A stretch of DNA of 18,373 nucleotides. Origin: JBQTKD01 sp052389435. Its GTDB lineage: Bacteria > Actinomycetota > Actinomycetes > Sporichthyales > Sporichthyaceae. The notes under the pieces are model-generated. The model did not search any database. It was not told the DNA's origin and saw only the letters and a list, made by a program, of their open reading frames with translations. A program made the translations under genes and the position numbers. The stretch is from the NCBI GenBank assembly GCA_052389435.1, contig JBQTIB010000164.1:1-18373 (forward strand), given 5' to 3'. This document shows, in pieces, positions 10,383 through 17,971 of this stretch. How positions within the stretch are numbered: position 1 is the first letter of the stretch; every line of letters starts with the position of its first letter.

Positions 10383-12112
10383 TGCGACGCCCGACGATCG
10401 TGCGCCGCCTGACGTCACTGGCACTCGGTGCAACGGTCCTCACCGGCACCGGTATCGCCTGGGCGCACGGCAGCGACGGCGCCGCCAACCTCCGCACCGC
10501 CGTCGTCGAACTCGGGGACGTGACCGAGGTGGTCTCGGCCACCGGGACCGCATCCGGTCTCGCCGGCGGCAGTGCCGCCTTCGGCGTCGCCGGACCGATC
10601 GACGACGTCGAGGTCGAACCGGGCGACGTCGTGCAGGCCGGGGACGTGCTGGCCCGGATGGACACCGCGGCCCTCGACGCCGCCGTCACTGCCGCGCAGG
10701 CAACTCTCGCGAAGGCCGAGGCGGCGCTCGAAGACGCCAGGCAGGCCCTGACGGAGGCCGCGGAAGCCGAGGGGGCCGGGGAGGTTCAGGAGGCCGCCGG
10801 GCAGACCGGAGCACCCAACCTCGGAACCGGCCCCTCCGGCTCCGAGGCTCAACCGGACGACGCACCGCAGCCCCCCGCCGTCGACCTGACCGGTCCGACG
10901 CAGGCGCTGAACGCGGCCACGACCGCGGCGACCGTCGCGCTCGCCGCTGCGGAATCCGCGCTCGCAGCGCAGCAGGCTGCGTGCGCGGACTACTTCGCCG
11001 GGGCCGGCGAGCCCGCGGGCGGCGACCTCGGCTCGGAATCCGAGCGGAACGACGCGACCGCGAGTTCGACCACGAGCTCGACCGCGGCCCTGGAGGCCTG
11101 CTCCGAGGCACTGACCGCCGTCGCGGCGGCGCAGGCCGGGGTGGCCGCGGCCCAGGCTGCGGTGGCGGATGCGGAGAGCGCCTACCGCACGGCAGTCGAC
11201 CGGGCCCTGGCCGCGGCGACAGCCCGCGCCAAGGCCGCAGAGAGCGCCACCCAGGTCGCGCTTTCCGCGGCGGAGGCGGCGAAGAGGCAATTGGCCCAGG
11301 CCCAGCAGGCCGCCCAGGCCCAGCAGCCGGCGCAGGCGCCGAGTTCGCGTGGGGACGCCGGCGGCGCCGGCCGGTCGAAGGCGGACCTCGACGCCGAGGT
11401 CGCCGTCCAGGAGGCTGCGGTACGCGTGGCCGAGGCCGAACTCCAGGGAGCGCAGCAGGACCGGAACTCCGCGGTGTTGACGGCGCCGATCGACGGGACG
11501 GTCGCGCAAGTGCCCTTCCTCGAGGGCAAGCGCGCCTCCGCCGACGACGCGATCTCGATTCTCGGGCACGGCGCGATGAAGGTGGAGGTGTCGGTGCCCT
11601 CCGCCACGGCAGCCGAACTGAAGACGGGGATGGCCGCCGCCGTCACCTCCGACGGCGCCGAAGCCCCGTCCGAGGCAACGGTGACGGCGATCGGCATCCT
11701 GCCCAGTACGCAGGGCGGCACCACCTACCCGGTGGTCCTCACCGTGCCGAATCCCGCCAAGGGCTTGGCCGAAGGCGCGGCGGCTACCGTCGCGATTGCG
11801 CTGCGCGTCGCCCGCGGGGTAGCGACGGTGCCGAACTCCGCCCTTGCCGCCACCGGCAACGGCTCGACGGCGTCGGTCACCCTGATCGAAGACGGAAAGC
11901 CGGTCCGCAGGCAGGTCGTCGTAGGTGCGGTCGGGCACTCCGCGACCGAGATCGCCGAAGGTCTGACGGTAGGTCAGGTGGTGATTCTCGCCGACCCGTC
12001 GACCGAGGTTCCGACCTCGTCGACCGCGTCGACCCGGACGGTCGGGCCCGGTGGCTTCGGCGGAACTGGAAGCGGCCTCGGCGGCGGCGCGACCCTGCGC
12101 CCGCGCGGGTAG
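10382..12112 (+). CDS. Large HlyD-like adaptor protein with an expanded, interrupted coiled coil
   Basis: A 576-residue protein, well above the roughly 350-420 usual for MacA-type adaptors. It has an N-terminal signal or anchor (about 8-28), then lipoyl-like half one (about 66-95, ending VEPGDVVQAGDVLARMD) and half two (LTAPIDGTVAQVPFLEG, 366-382). Between them lies an Ala-rich helical region of about 270 residues. It is broken by a Pro/Gly/Ser stretch (about 130-170) and a second loop (202-239) bounded by C201 and C240, and contains a Gln/Ala run (303-319). Beta-barrel and membrane-proximal domains follow (about 398-538). The C-terminus is Gly-rich with GGFGGTGSGLGGG. Its start overlaps the lipoprotein stop. 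It resembles the first adaptor in plan (VSATGT versus VSASGT at the start of the first strand) but is not a close copy. Confidence 0.88.
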   Translation: MRRPTIVRRLTSLALGATVLTGTGIAWAHGSDGAANLRTAVVELGDVTEVVSATGTASGLAGGSAAFGVAGPIDDVEVEPGDVVQAGDVLARMDTAALDAAVTAAQATLAKAEAALEDARQALTEAAEAEGAGEVQEAAGQTGAPNLGTGPSGSEAQPDDAPQPPAVDLTGPTQALNAATTAATVALAAAESALAAQQAACADYFAGAGEPAGGDLGSESERNDATASSTTSSTAALEACSEALTAVAAAQAGVAAAQAAVADAESAYRTAVDRALAAATARAKAAESATQVALSAAEAAKRQLAQAQQAAQAQQPAQAPSSRGDAGGAGRSKADLDAEVAVQEAAVRVAEAELQGAQQDRNSAVLTAPIDGTVAQVPFLEGKRASADDAISILGHGAMKVEVSVPSATAAELKTGMAAAVTSDGAEAPSEATVTAIGILPSTQGGTTYPVVLTVPNPAKGLAEGAAATVAIALRVARGVATVPNSALAATGNGSTASVTLIEDGKPVRRQVVVGAVGHSATEIAEGLTVGQVVILADPSTEVPTSSTASTRTVGPGGFGGTGSGLGGGATLRPRG

Positions 12113-12139
12113 GACCAATACGGACATATCGCCCGCCAC

Positions 12140-12175
12140 GCCGGTCGGGAGGGTCAGCGGATCCTCCCGATCGGC
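12140..12175 (+). terminator. Hairpin terminator after the transporter operon
   Basis: A 13-bp stem, GCCGGTCGGGAGG (12140-12152) with CCTCCCGATCGGC (12163-12175), contains one G-U wobble and closes a 10-base loop. It starts 28 bases after the last transporter gene. There is no T-run, so it is an actinomycete-style GC hairpin. Confidence 0.7.
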
Positions 12176-12220
12176 CCAAGCGGATCTCGGCGCGCGGCAG
12201 CGCGCACCTACCGTGACGTC

Positions 12221-13411
12221 ATGTTTGCCAGACGTCGTCGTCGCGGGCTGGACATCGCGTTGGTCGCCAGCGCCGTGGGCCTGGCCCTGCTTGCCGTGTA
12301 CCTGCCGGGGTCCGCGGACCCCCAGCCGGCAGCGGCAGCCGACGAACAGCCGCTGACCGTCCCGGGGGTCACGCCCTCGGCCGTGCCGACCGCGTCGCCG
12401 GCGCCCGTCGAGATGCCGGTCGCCGAGGACCTACCGCCGGTCAAGCTCGCGCCCGGAGAGAAGCCGCCGCAGTTCGTCGTGTTCTCCTTCGACGGCGCCG
12501 GCAGCACGGAGCGCTGGAAGTACTACCGCGACATCGCGAAGAGCACGAACTCCACGTACACCTACTACCTGTCCGGTCCGTACTGGCTCCCCGATGCGAA
12601 GAAGAACTCCTACCGTCCGCCGAACTTCCCCGTCGGGTACTCCGAGGTCGGCTTCGGCGGCACGGACGCCGAAGTACGCGAACGGGCGGAGCAGGCCCAG
12701 CTCGCGTTCAACGAGGGCCACGAAATCGGCACGCACTTCAACGGTCACATGTGCGGCGCCAAGGGCGTAGCGGCGTTCTCGGGCGCGAACTGGTCCGACG
12801 AACTCGAACAGTGGTACCAGATCGTCGAGCAGTGGCGAGCGAACGCCAACGCCACGGACGCGGCGGCGAATCCCTTCACCCGCAAGGACGTGATCGGGGC
12901 CCGGACGCCGTGTCTGGAGGGCAAGCGCTCGGTCTTCCTGCCGGTGCTGGAGAACAACGGCTTCCGCTACGACACCAGCGGCTGGGGCTACCTGCAGTGG
13001 CCGAAGAAGACCGACACGACCAGCCTCTGGGACATTCCCCTGCAGGTCATGAAGATGGCCGGCACCGGCCGCCAGGTCCTGTCGATGGACTACAACTTCT
13101 ACGAGATCCAGGGCAAGGTCACCACCCCGGCCAGCCGAGCCGCGATGCAGGACCAGATGGTCCGCACCTACCGCAACGCCTTCAACGCCGTCTACGAGGA
13201 CAACCGGGCGCCGCTGATCATCGGTCACCACTTCGCCGAGTGGAACCTCGGCGTCTACCACGACGCGCTCGGTTCGTTCATGAAGGAGACCTGCGGCAAG
13301 CCCGAGGTCAAGTGCGTGAACTTCACCCAGCTCGTCGACTGGCTCGACGTCCAGGACCCGGCCGAGATCGCCAAGCTCCGCGCCGAGGGCATCGCGAACA
13401 TGAAGTACTAG
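12221..13411 (+). CDS. Membrane-anchored polysaccharide-deacetylase (NodB-fold)-like protein
   Basis: A 396-residue protein with an N-terminal Arg-rich segment and one TM helix (about 11-29), a Pro/Ala-rich spacer (to about 82), then an extracellular catalytic-type domain. NodB-like landmarks: VVFSFDGAG (86-94) with D91 as the possible catalytic base; H172 and H176 in THFNGH, the spaced metal-binding histidines; R228 and P230 in GARTPC; D251 in YDTSGW; and H336/H337 in IIGHHF. The usual second Asp of motif 1 (TFDDG) is Gly92 here, so one metal ligand is missing. Such enzymes de-N- or O-acetylate cell-wall or exopolysaccharides. No Shine-Dalgarno is seen; TACCGT six bases before the ATG could be a -10 for a leaderless message. 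Substrate unknown. Confidence 0.78.
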   Translation: MFARRRRRGLDIALVASAVGLALLAVYLPGSADPQPAAAADEQPLTVPGVTPSAVPTASPAPVEMPVAEDLPPVKLAPGEKPPQFVVFSFDGAGSTERWKYYRDIAKSTNSTYTYYLSGPYWLPDAKKNSYRPPNFPVGYSEVGFGGTDAEVRERAEQAQLAFNEGHEIGTHFNGHMCGAKGVAAFSGANWSDELEQWYQIVEQWRANANATDAAANPFTRKDVIGARTPCLEGKRSVFLPVLENNGFRYDTSGWGYLQWPKKTDTTSLWDIPLQVMKMAGTGRQVLSMDYNFYEIQGKVTTPASRAAMQDQMVRTYRNAFNAVYEDNRAPLIIGHHFAEWNLGVYHDALGSFMKETCGKPEVKCVNFTQLVDWLDVQDPAEIAKLRAEGIANMKY

Positions 13412-13429
13412 CCGGACGTCTCTGAGAAG

Positions 13430-13464
13430 CGGCCTCCTGACGTTGCGTCAGGGGGCCGTTTCTT
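13430..13464. terminator. Intrinsic terminator between the deacetylase-like and macro-domain genes
   Basis: A 13-bp stem, CGGCCTCCTGACG (13430-13442) with CGTCAGGGGGCCG (13446-13458), has one wobble and a 3-base loop. It is followed on the plus strand by TTTCTT, the best U-tract in the window. It begins 18 bases after the deacetylase-like stop. Its right arm overlaps the last codons and stop of the converging macro-domain gene, and the minus-strand side lacks a clear T-run. Confidence 0.88.
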
Positions 13465-13960
13465 CGAGTGCCCGGGCCAAAACGCTCGCCGACTCTGCAC
13501 CGAAGGCGACGAGGCGAATCGTTTCGACCTTCGTCGGCGTGCTGCGCAGTGTGGCCACGGCGACGGCCGCGGCCTGCTCCGGCGGGTAGCCGTACACCCC
13601 GGTGGAGATGGCCGGGAAGGCGAGAGACTGCGCGCCGAGGCCGTCGGCGACTTCGAGGCAGCGGCGGTAGCAGGACGCGAGCAGTTCCGGCTCCCCCGCG
13701 TTCCCGCCCTGCCAGACCGGACCGACGGTGTGGATCACGTGCGCAATGGCCGGCTCGAGCCGGAAGGCTCGGGTGGCCTTGGCGTCGCCGGTCTTGCACG
13801 GCGCGAGCATCCTCCCGGCCTGCGCGAGTTCGGGTCCCGCCGCCCGGTGGATCGCGCCGTCGACTCCCCCGCCGCCCTGGAGCGAGGAGTTCGCGGCGTT
13901 GACGATCGCATCGACCTGCTCGGCGACAATGTTTCCGACCACGACTTCGATGGTTGGCAT
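13448..13960 (-). CDS. Macro-domain protein (O-acetyl-ADP-ribose deacetylase type)
   Basis: A 170-residue single macro domain, matching the MacroD/YmdB class that hydrolyses O-acetyl-ADP-ribose and can remove ADP-ribose from acidic residues. Motifs: VDAIVNAANSSLQGGGGVDG (16-35), with N24 and D34 at the positions of the catalytic residues in YmdB-like enzymes; AIHRAAG (36-42); HVIHTVGPVWQGG (74-86); and the phosphate-binding loop AISTGVYGYP (117-126). I chose ATG at 13960; a TTG at 13969 is three codons upstream. It starts 10 bases after the PAP2/DGK stop on the same strand, so the two are very likely co-transcribed. A cytoplasmic role in NAD-derived metabolite clearance or ADP-ribosylation reversal is inferred from family. 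Confidence 0.93.
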   Translation of the reverse strand: MPTIEVVVGNIVAEQVDAIVNAANSSLQGGGGVDGAIHRAAGPELAQAGRMLAPCKTGDAKATRAFRLEPAIAHVIHTVGPVWQGGNAGEPELLASCYRRCLEVADGLGAQSLAFPAISTGVYGYPPEQAAAVAVATLRSTPTKVETIRLVAFGAESASVLARALEETAP

Positions 13961-13970
13961 GCCGGGCAAG

Positions 13971-15446
13971 CTAGTCCGCGGCCGGGCGGTAGACGGGCAG
14001 CGAACCGATCTTGCGGACCGTGAACTCTCGCAGCGGCGCGCCGACTTCGCCGTCGCGGGCGGGCGGCATCTCCTGGGTGCGCGCGGTGACGCGCACCTCG
14101 TCTGCGTGCCAGCCGGTCAACACGGGGCTGCGGTGGAGCCTGCCGAGGGCGAAGGCAACGACGAGCCGGGTACGGGAGTAGGGGTGGCCCGCGTCGACGA
14201 GGCGCACGTCGATCAGGCCGTCGTCGAGCCGGGTGCGGTAGGTCGGCGCGAAGCCCTGCGGGGAGAAGACGCAGTTGCCGAGGAACAGCATCCAGGTCCG
14301 GCGCTTCTCGCCGTCGACGTCGACCTCGATGGGGTCGTAGGTGCGCAGCACGCGGACGAGGGCCACCAGCAACGCGGGCCACTTGCCGATGCGGTCCTCG
14401 AGCTCCTCCCGGGCGGCGACGAGTTCCGGGTAGACCCCGACGCTCGCGGCGTTGAGGAACACCTGTGGCTCTCCACCGTCGCTCGGCACGATCGCCGCCA
14501 CGTCGACGGCTTCGCCGGTGCCCGCCCGGCCTGCGGCGAGCACCTCGTCGACACCGTGGAGCCCGAGCTCCGCGGCGAAGTGGTTCAGGGTGCCGCCGGG
14601 GACGACCAGCAGCGGCAGACCCGCCGCGGACGCGACCTGCGCAGCGGCGTTGACCGAGCCGTCGCCTCCGGAGATTCCGAGCACGGCGGCGTGCGCTGCC
14701 GCCTTGGTCAGCGCCTCGAGGAGGTCTTCGCCCTCGGCCAGGGTCTGCACGGTCGCGGCGGGCCACGCGTCGGCGAACCTTTCCGCGAAGTCGCCGCTCC
14801 CGTTGGGTCCGGAGGACGGGTTGATCACCAGATGGAGGCCGGCGCCGTCGTCGAGCTTGGGCAGCTCGACCTCTTCGCCTCGGCCGAGCTGCCCGGCGGG
14901 CGGCGGGCGCAGCGGCCAGACCTTGGTGAGAAGCCACGTCGCCGCGGCGCCCATCGCGATGCCCGCAAGGACGTCGCTCGGGTAGTGCACCCCGGTGTGC
15001 ACCCGCGACCATGCGACGCCGCTCGCAACGACACCGACCCCCGCGCCGAGCAGCGGCCGCTCCAGGGCGACGCCGGTGGCGAAGGCCGCGGCCGAGGCCG
15101 AGTGGCCCGACGGGAACGACCAACTCGTGGGCCGCCGGGTGAGTTGACGGACCGCCAGAACCAGTTCGGCATCGGGCCGATCGCGTCGGAATACGAGCTT
15201 GGCCGGCCCGTTGACGCTTGCGCTGGCAAGCGCAAGGCTCGCCATCCCGCGCAGCGCCGCCCGCCTGTTCCCCTTGCCGCCCGCTGCTGCGATGGCGGCG
15301 GCCGTGCCCGCCCACAGCAGTCCGTGGTTCGCCGCTCGAGACAGCCGCGGCAGCACGGCGTCGAGCACCGGGCTCGGTTTGGCCTGGACGCGGGCGAACA
15401 GCGAGTGGTCGAGGGATTCGATCCACGGGGAAATCGTGCGCGGCAC
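13971..15446 (-). CDS. PAP2 phosphatase / diacylglycerol kinase-like fusion protein
   Basis: A 491-residue two-domain protein. The N-terminal PAP2 domain (about 40-180, membrane helices) has the three phosphatase motifs: KLVFRRDRP (83-91), PSGH (112-115) and SRVHTGVHYPSD (147-158). The C-terminal part (about 203-489) is a diacylglycerol/sphingosine kinase-like domain: LVINPSSGPNG (206-216), GISGGDGSVN (257-266), VVPGGTLNHFA (281-291) and LNAASVGVYP (331-340). It would both remove phosphate from lipid phosphates and phosphorylate a lipid, so it probably acts in phospholipid or undecaprenyl-phosphate turnover. Such fusions occur in actinomycetes. The GTG start at 15446 is fixed by GGAAGGAG five bases upstream; nine extra upstream codons are open but lack such a site. 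The macro-domain gene follows. Confidence 0.93.
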   Translation of the reverse strand: MPRTISPWIESLDHSLFARVQAKPSPVLDAVLPRLSRAANHGLLWAGTAAAIAAAGGKGNRRAALRGMASLALASASVNGPAKLVFRRDRPDAELVLAVRQLTRRPTSWSFPSGHSASAAAFATGVALERPLLGAGVGVVASGVAWSRVHTGVHYPSDVLAGIAMGAAATWLLTKVWPLRPPPAGQLGRGEEVELPKLDDGAGLHLVINPSSGPNGSGDFAERFADAWPAATVQTLAEGEDLLEALTKAAAHAAVLGISGGDGSVNAAAQVASAAGLPLLVVPGGTLNHFAAELGLHGVDEVLAAGRAGTGEAVDVAAIVPSDGGEPQVFLNAASVGVYPELVAAREELEDRIGKWPALLVALVRVLRTYDPIEVDVDGEKRRTWMLFLGNCVFSPQGFAPTYRTRLDDGLIDVRLVDAGHPYSRTRLVVAFALGRLHRSPVLTGWHADEVRVTARTQEMPPARDGEVGAPLREFTVRKIGSLPVYRPAAD

Positions 15447-15561
15447 GGGCGCTCCTTCCGAACCCGAGCGCACTTCCCGCGACCGGCGTTTCTAACCTAC
15501 GTCGACCCCGAAGGCGCCGACGCTCCACCGCCGAGCGCACGCGGTGGGGCATGATCCGGAC
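15447..15561. promoter_or_regulatory. Divergent promoter region between PAP2/DGK and thioredoxin-like genes
   Basis: 115 bases between two divergent starts. It contains the strong ribosome site of the minus-strand gene (GGAAGGAG, 15452-15459). A stretch TAACCTAC (15494-15501) could serve as part of a -10 in either direction. CATGAT (15550-15555) lies six bases before the ATG at 15562 and could be a -10 for a leaderless transcript. None of these is strong. Confidence 0.3.
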
Positions 15562-16128
15562 ATGGCTGTCACCTCCCAGATGGTCCCGTTGGGGACTCCC
15601 GCTCCGGACTTCACCCTTCCGGCGATCGACGGTTCGACCGTTTCGCTGGCCGATCTCGCCGGGGCGCCGGCGCTGCTCGTCGTCTTTCTGTGCGCCCACT
15701 GCCCATACGTGAAGCACGTGGAGGACACCCTCGGGCCGCTGGCCGCGGAGCTCGTCGCGGCGGGAGCCGCGGTGGTGGGCATCTGCAGCAACGACGTCGA
15801 GCGCTATCCCGACGACGACGTGCCGGGCCTGCAGGCGCAGGCCGCGAAGGCCGGCTTCGTCTTCCCGTACCTCGTGGACGCCGATCAGTCGGTCGCGCTC
15901 GCCTACCGGGCGGCGTGTACGCCGGACTTCTTCCTGTACGACGCCGCCCGCACCCTCGCCTGGCGCGGACAGTACGACGACTCCCGGCCCAGCAACGGCG
16001 TGGCCGCAACGGGCTCCTCGCTCCGCGAGGCCGTCGAACTGGTGCTGGCGGGCAAGCCCGTGCCCGAGCCGCACACGCCGGGCATGGGCTGCGGGATCAA
16101 GTGGAAGCCGGGGAACGAGCCTCTTTAG
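15562..16128 (+). CDS. Thioredoxin-fold (AhpC/TSA-redoxin-like) protein
   Basis: A 188-residue redoxin-family protein. The opening MVPLGTPAPDFTLPAIDG (7-24) and SLADLAGAPALLVVFLCAHC are typical of the AhpC/TSA-like thioredoxin fold. The active site is C44-A-H-C47, a CxxC, followed by PYVKHVEDTLGPL. The cis-proline loop is TPDFFLYD (120-127). A C-terminal PGMGCGIKWKPGN segment with C177 is a feature of this subgroup. No signal peptide, so probably cytoplasmic; expected role is thiol-disulfide exchange or peroxide reduction, with partner unknown. I chose ATG 15562; 15544 and 15580 are alternatives. No Shine-Dalgarno. Its stop overlaps that of the converging HNH gene by four bases, with no terminator between them. 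Confidence 0.9.
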   Translation: MAVTSQMVPLGTPAPDFTLPAIDGSTVSLADLAGAPALLVVFLCAHCPYVKHVEDTLGPLAAELVAAGAAVVGICSNDVERYPDDDVPGLQAQAAKAGFVFPYLVDADQSVALAYRAACTPDFFLYDAARTLAWRGQYDDSRPSNGVAATGSSLREAVELVLAGKPVPEPHTPGMGCGIKWKPGNEPL

Positions 16129-17804
16129 AACGGTGGCAGGTCGGCGGTTTGCCAGACGCCCGAGGCCGCCCAGTCCCGACCGATGAGGTCGGTCTCGGGG
16201 TCGGGCTCGGGTAGCGGTGGCCGCCGCCGGGTTTCGGCGTCTGCGACGGGCCGGGGCAGCACCGGGCGGAGGGGTTCGTCGGGGACGTCGTAGAGGTGAC
16301 GCAGGCGGGAGATCCACCGGTGCCCGTTCTCGATCCGCCGTAGGGCCCAGCCGCCTTCGGTTTTGAGCATGTGGTCCCCGCGGCAGGCCGGGGCGTTGTT
16401 CTCCTCGGTGGTCTTGCCGCCCTTGGCGTGGTCGTGGCGGTGGTCCAGATCGCAGGAGCGTGCGGGCGCGCGACACCCGACGCCGATGCATCGGCCGTGC
16501 GCGTGCTGGACCCGGCGCCGGAGGCGGGCGCCGGCGAACCTGCGGTCCGGGTCCTCCGGTGGCGGGGGTTCGGTCGCGCGTTCGGCGATGTCCGCGAGGA
16601 CCCGGCGCCAGGCGATCCAGGTCTCGGTCTCGACGTAGTCCGGGACCTCGCCGGTTTCGGCGGCTTCGGCGCACTGCGCGAGCAGTCGCGGGGTGAGGTA
16701 GAGGTCCACGACCGAGGAGCAGTCGGCGGAGCGGGCCGGGTATCCGCCCGGGCGGATCGGGGTGAGCCCGGAACAGAGGTGGTGGCCGGTGTCGTCGAGC
16801 ACGATCCACCGCCACTGCGCCGCACCGAGGGTCGCGAGGATCGCGAGGGCGTGCTCGGCGTGGACGGGGCCGTAGGGGGCGAGTTCGCCCGGGTCGAGGT
16901 CCACCCCCAGCGCGGTGGCCACGGACACGCGCAGTTCGATCCCGTCGAGCGCCTTCGCCGGGGTTTCGGGTTCGAGACCGGGCCGGGAGGCGCGCAGCGC
17001 GCGCAGGATCGCGGCGTCGTCCAGACCCTCCCAGGTGCCTTCGGTCAAGCTGAGGAAGATCTCCGCGCGGAGGTGGTCGATCGGGCGGGGGTCCCCGTCG
17101 CGTTTGGCGGCCTTGGCGAGCAGGTCGATCCGCGCCGCGGCCGCGGCGACGCGCTCGGGTGGGAGCTGGCGACCGGACAGGTCCGAGGTGCCGTCGGGGT
17201 TGCGCGAGGCGATCACCCGACGGCTACGGACGGCGGAGTCGTAGGTGGCCTGCTGCGCGTGCGGGTCCAACGCGATCGCCAGGCGCCGGGCGTAGTCCGC
17301 GAGCTTGCCGGTGGTCCAGCGCGGTCCGGACAGCGCCGCCAACGGAAGACAGTTCGCGAGCACGGTCGCCTGGACGGAGTCGGCGAGGCCGTAGGTGAGC
17401 CCGATCAGCACCTTCGCCCGGGGCAGGTCCAGCTCCCCGGCGAGCATCGCCGCGCCGACCTCCGGCACCCGGTCCACCAGATTCCAGGACAGGGTGACCA
17501 GTTCCTCGGCGGCGACGCGACTCAGGCCGAGGGAGGCCTTCACCTCGTACTTCGACCACCGGTCCGGATCCGACATCCGCTGCGCGTGCTGGCCCCCGTC
17601 GGGCCCGCACCGCGCCACGTGCGAGACCGCGATCCCGGTCCGGGCCAGCTGGTGGGCGAGCTGGCGGTACTCCGCCTGCAGGAACGACACCGCGTCGTGC
17701 CCACACAGATCCGCCGGGGAGATCGCCCCGAGAACGGCACCGAGCTCGGGCCCCGGCGTCAACGACGCCAGGTAGTCCTCGAGCCGAGGCGGACCGTGTT
17801 CCAT
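16125..17804 (-). CDS. DUF222 / HNH endonuclease-domain protein (13E12-like)
   Basis: A 559-residue protein. The long N-terminal helical region is of the DUF222 type (for example LVTLSWNLVDRVPEVGAAML and LDLPRAKVLI), and the C-terminal HNH nuclease domain is at about 439-485. That domain has a zinc-type CIGVGC (439-444), CDLDHRHDHAKGGKT (451-465) with the first HNH histidine, ENN, and CRGDHMLKT ending in the last histidine. This architecture is that of the mycobacterial 13E12 repeat family, associated with DNA damage-inducible loci and mobile elements; its biological role is unsettled. ATG 17804 is chosen because the domain begins there and a promoter sits directly before it; the longer open frame to 18233 only reads through non-coding repeats. 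A perfect LexA box overlaps the promoter. Confidence 0.92.
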   Translation of the reverse strand: MEHGPPRLEDYLASLTPGPELGAVLGAISPADLCGHDAVSFLQAEYRQLAHQLARTGIAVSHVARCGPDGGQHAQRMSDPDRWSKYEVKASLGLSRVAAEELVTLSWNLVDRVPEVGAAMLAGELDLPRAKVLIGLTYGLADSVQATVLANCLPLAALSGPRWTTGKLADYARRLAIALDPHAQQATYDSAVRSRRVIASRNPDGTSDLSGRQLPPERVAAAAARIDLLAKAAKRDGDPRPIDHLRAEIFLSLTEGTWEGLDDAAILRALRASRPGLEPETPAKALDGIELRVSVATALGVDLDPGELAPYGPVHAEHALAILATLGAAQWRWIVLDDTGHHLCSGLTPIRPGGYPARSADCSSVVDLYLTPRLLAQCAEAAETGEVPDYVETETWIAWRRVLADIAERATEPPPPEDPDRRFAGARLRRRVQHAHGRCIGVGCRAPARSCDLDHRHDHAKGGKTTEENNAPACRGDHMLKTEGGWALRRIENGHRWISRLRHLYDVPDEPLRPVLPRPVADAETRRRPPLPEPDPETDLIGRDWAASGVWQTADLPPF

Positions 17805-17809
17805 GCCCC

Positions 17810-17839
17810 ATTGTAACGGCAAATCGCATCGTTTGTCGA
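17810..17839 (-). promoter_or_regulatory. Putative promoter of the HNH gene, likely leaderless
   Basis: On the minus strand, TCGACA (-35, 17834-17839) and TACAAT (-10, 17810-17815) are separated by 18 bases. Only five bases separate the -10 from the ATG at 17804, so transcription would start at or very near the A of the start codon. No Shine-Dalgarno is seen. Leaderless mRNAs are common in actinomycetes. Confidence 0.65.
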
Positions 17840-17851
17840 ACGTCTGTTCGA
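17836..17851. promoter_or_regulatory. LexA (SOS) box upstream of the HNH gene
   Basis: TCGAACGTCTGTTCGA is a perfect 6-4-6 palindrome (TCGAAC, four bases, GTTCGA), identical to the mycobacterial/actinobacterial LexA consensus. It overlaps the -35 hexamer, so LexA binding would block the HNH promoter until DNA damage. Established knowledge: several mycobacterial 13E12-family genes carry LexA sites. There is no second gene close enough on the other side to be an obvious co-target. Confidence 0.9.
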
Positions 17852-17859
17852 GTCTATTC

Positions 17860-17887
17860 GATCGCCGATCGCCGACCGCCGACCGCC
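17860..17887. repeat. Four tandem 7-bp repeats
   Basis: Two copies of GATCGCC are followed by two copies of GACCGCC without gaps, starting nine bases from the LexA box. They lie upstream of the HNH promoter. Probably slippage-derived; no function is visible. Confidence 0.7.
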
Positions 17888-17971
17888 GGGCAACTTCTCC
17901 CAGGGCCGGCAACGCCGACCACGACGGGTACCTCCTCGCCCGCCGCACCCGTCCAACGGACGCCGGGGAGT

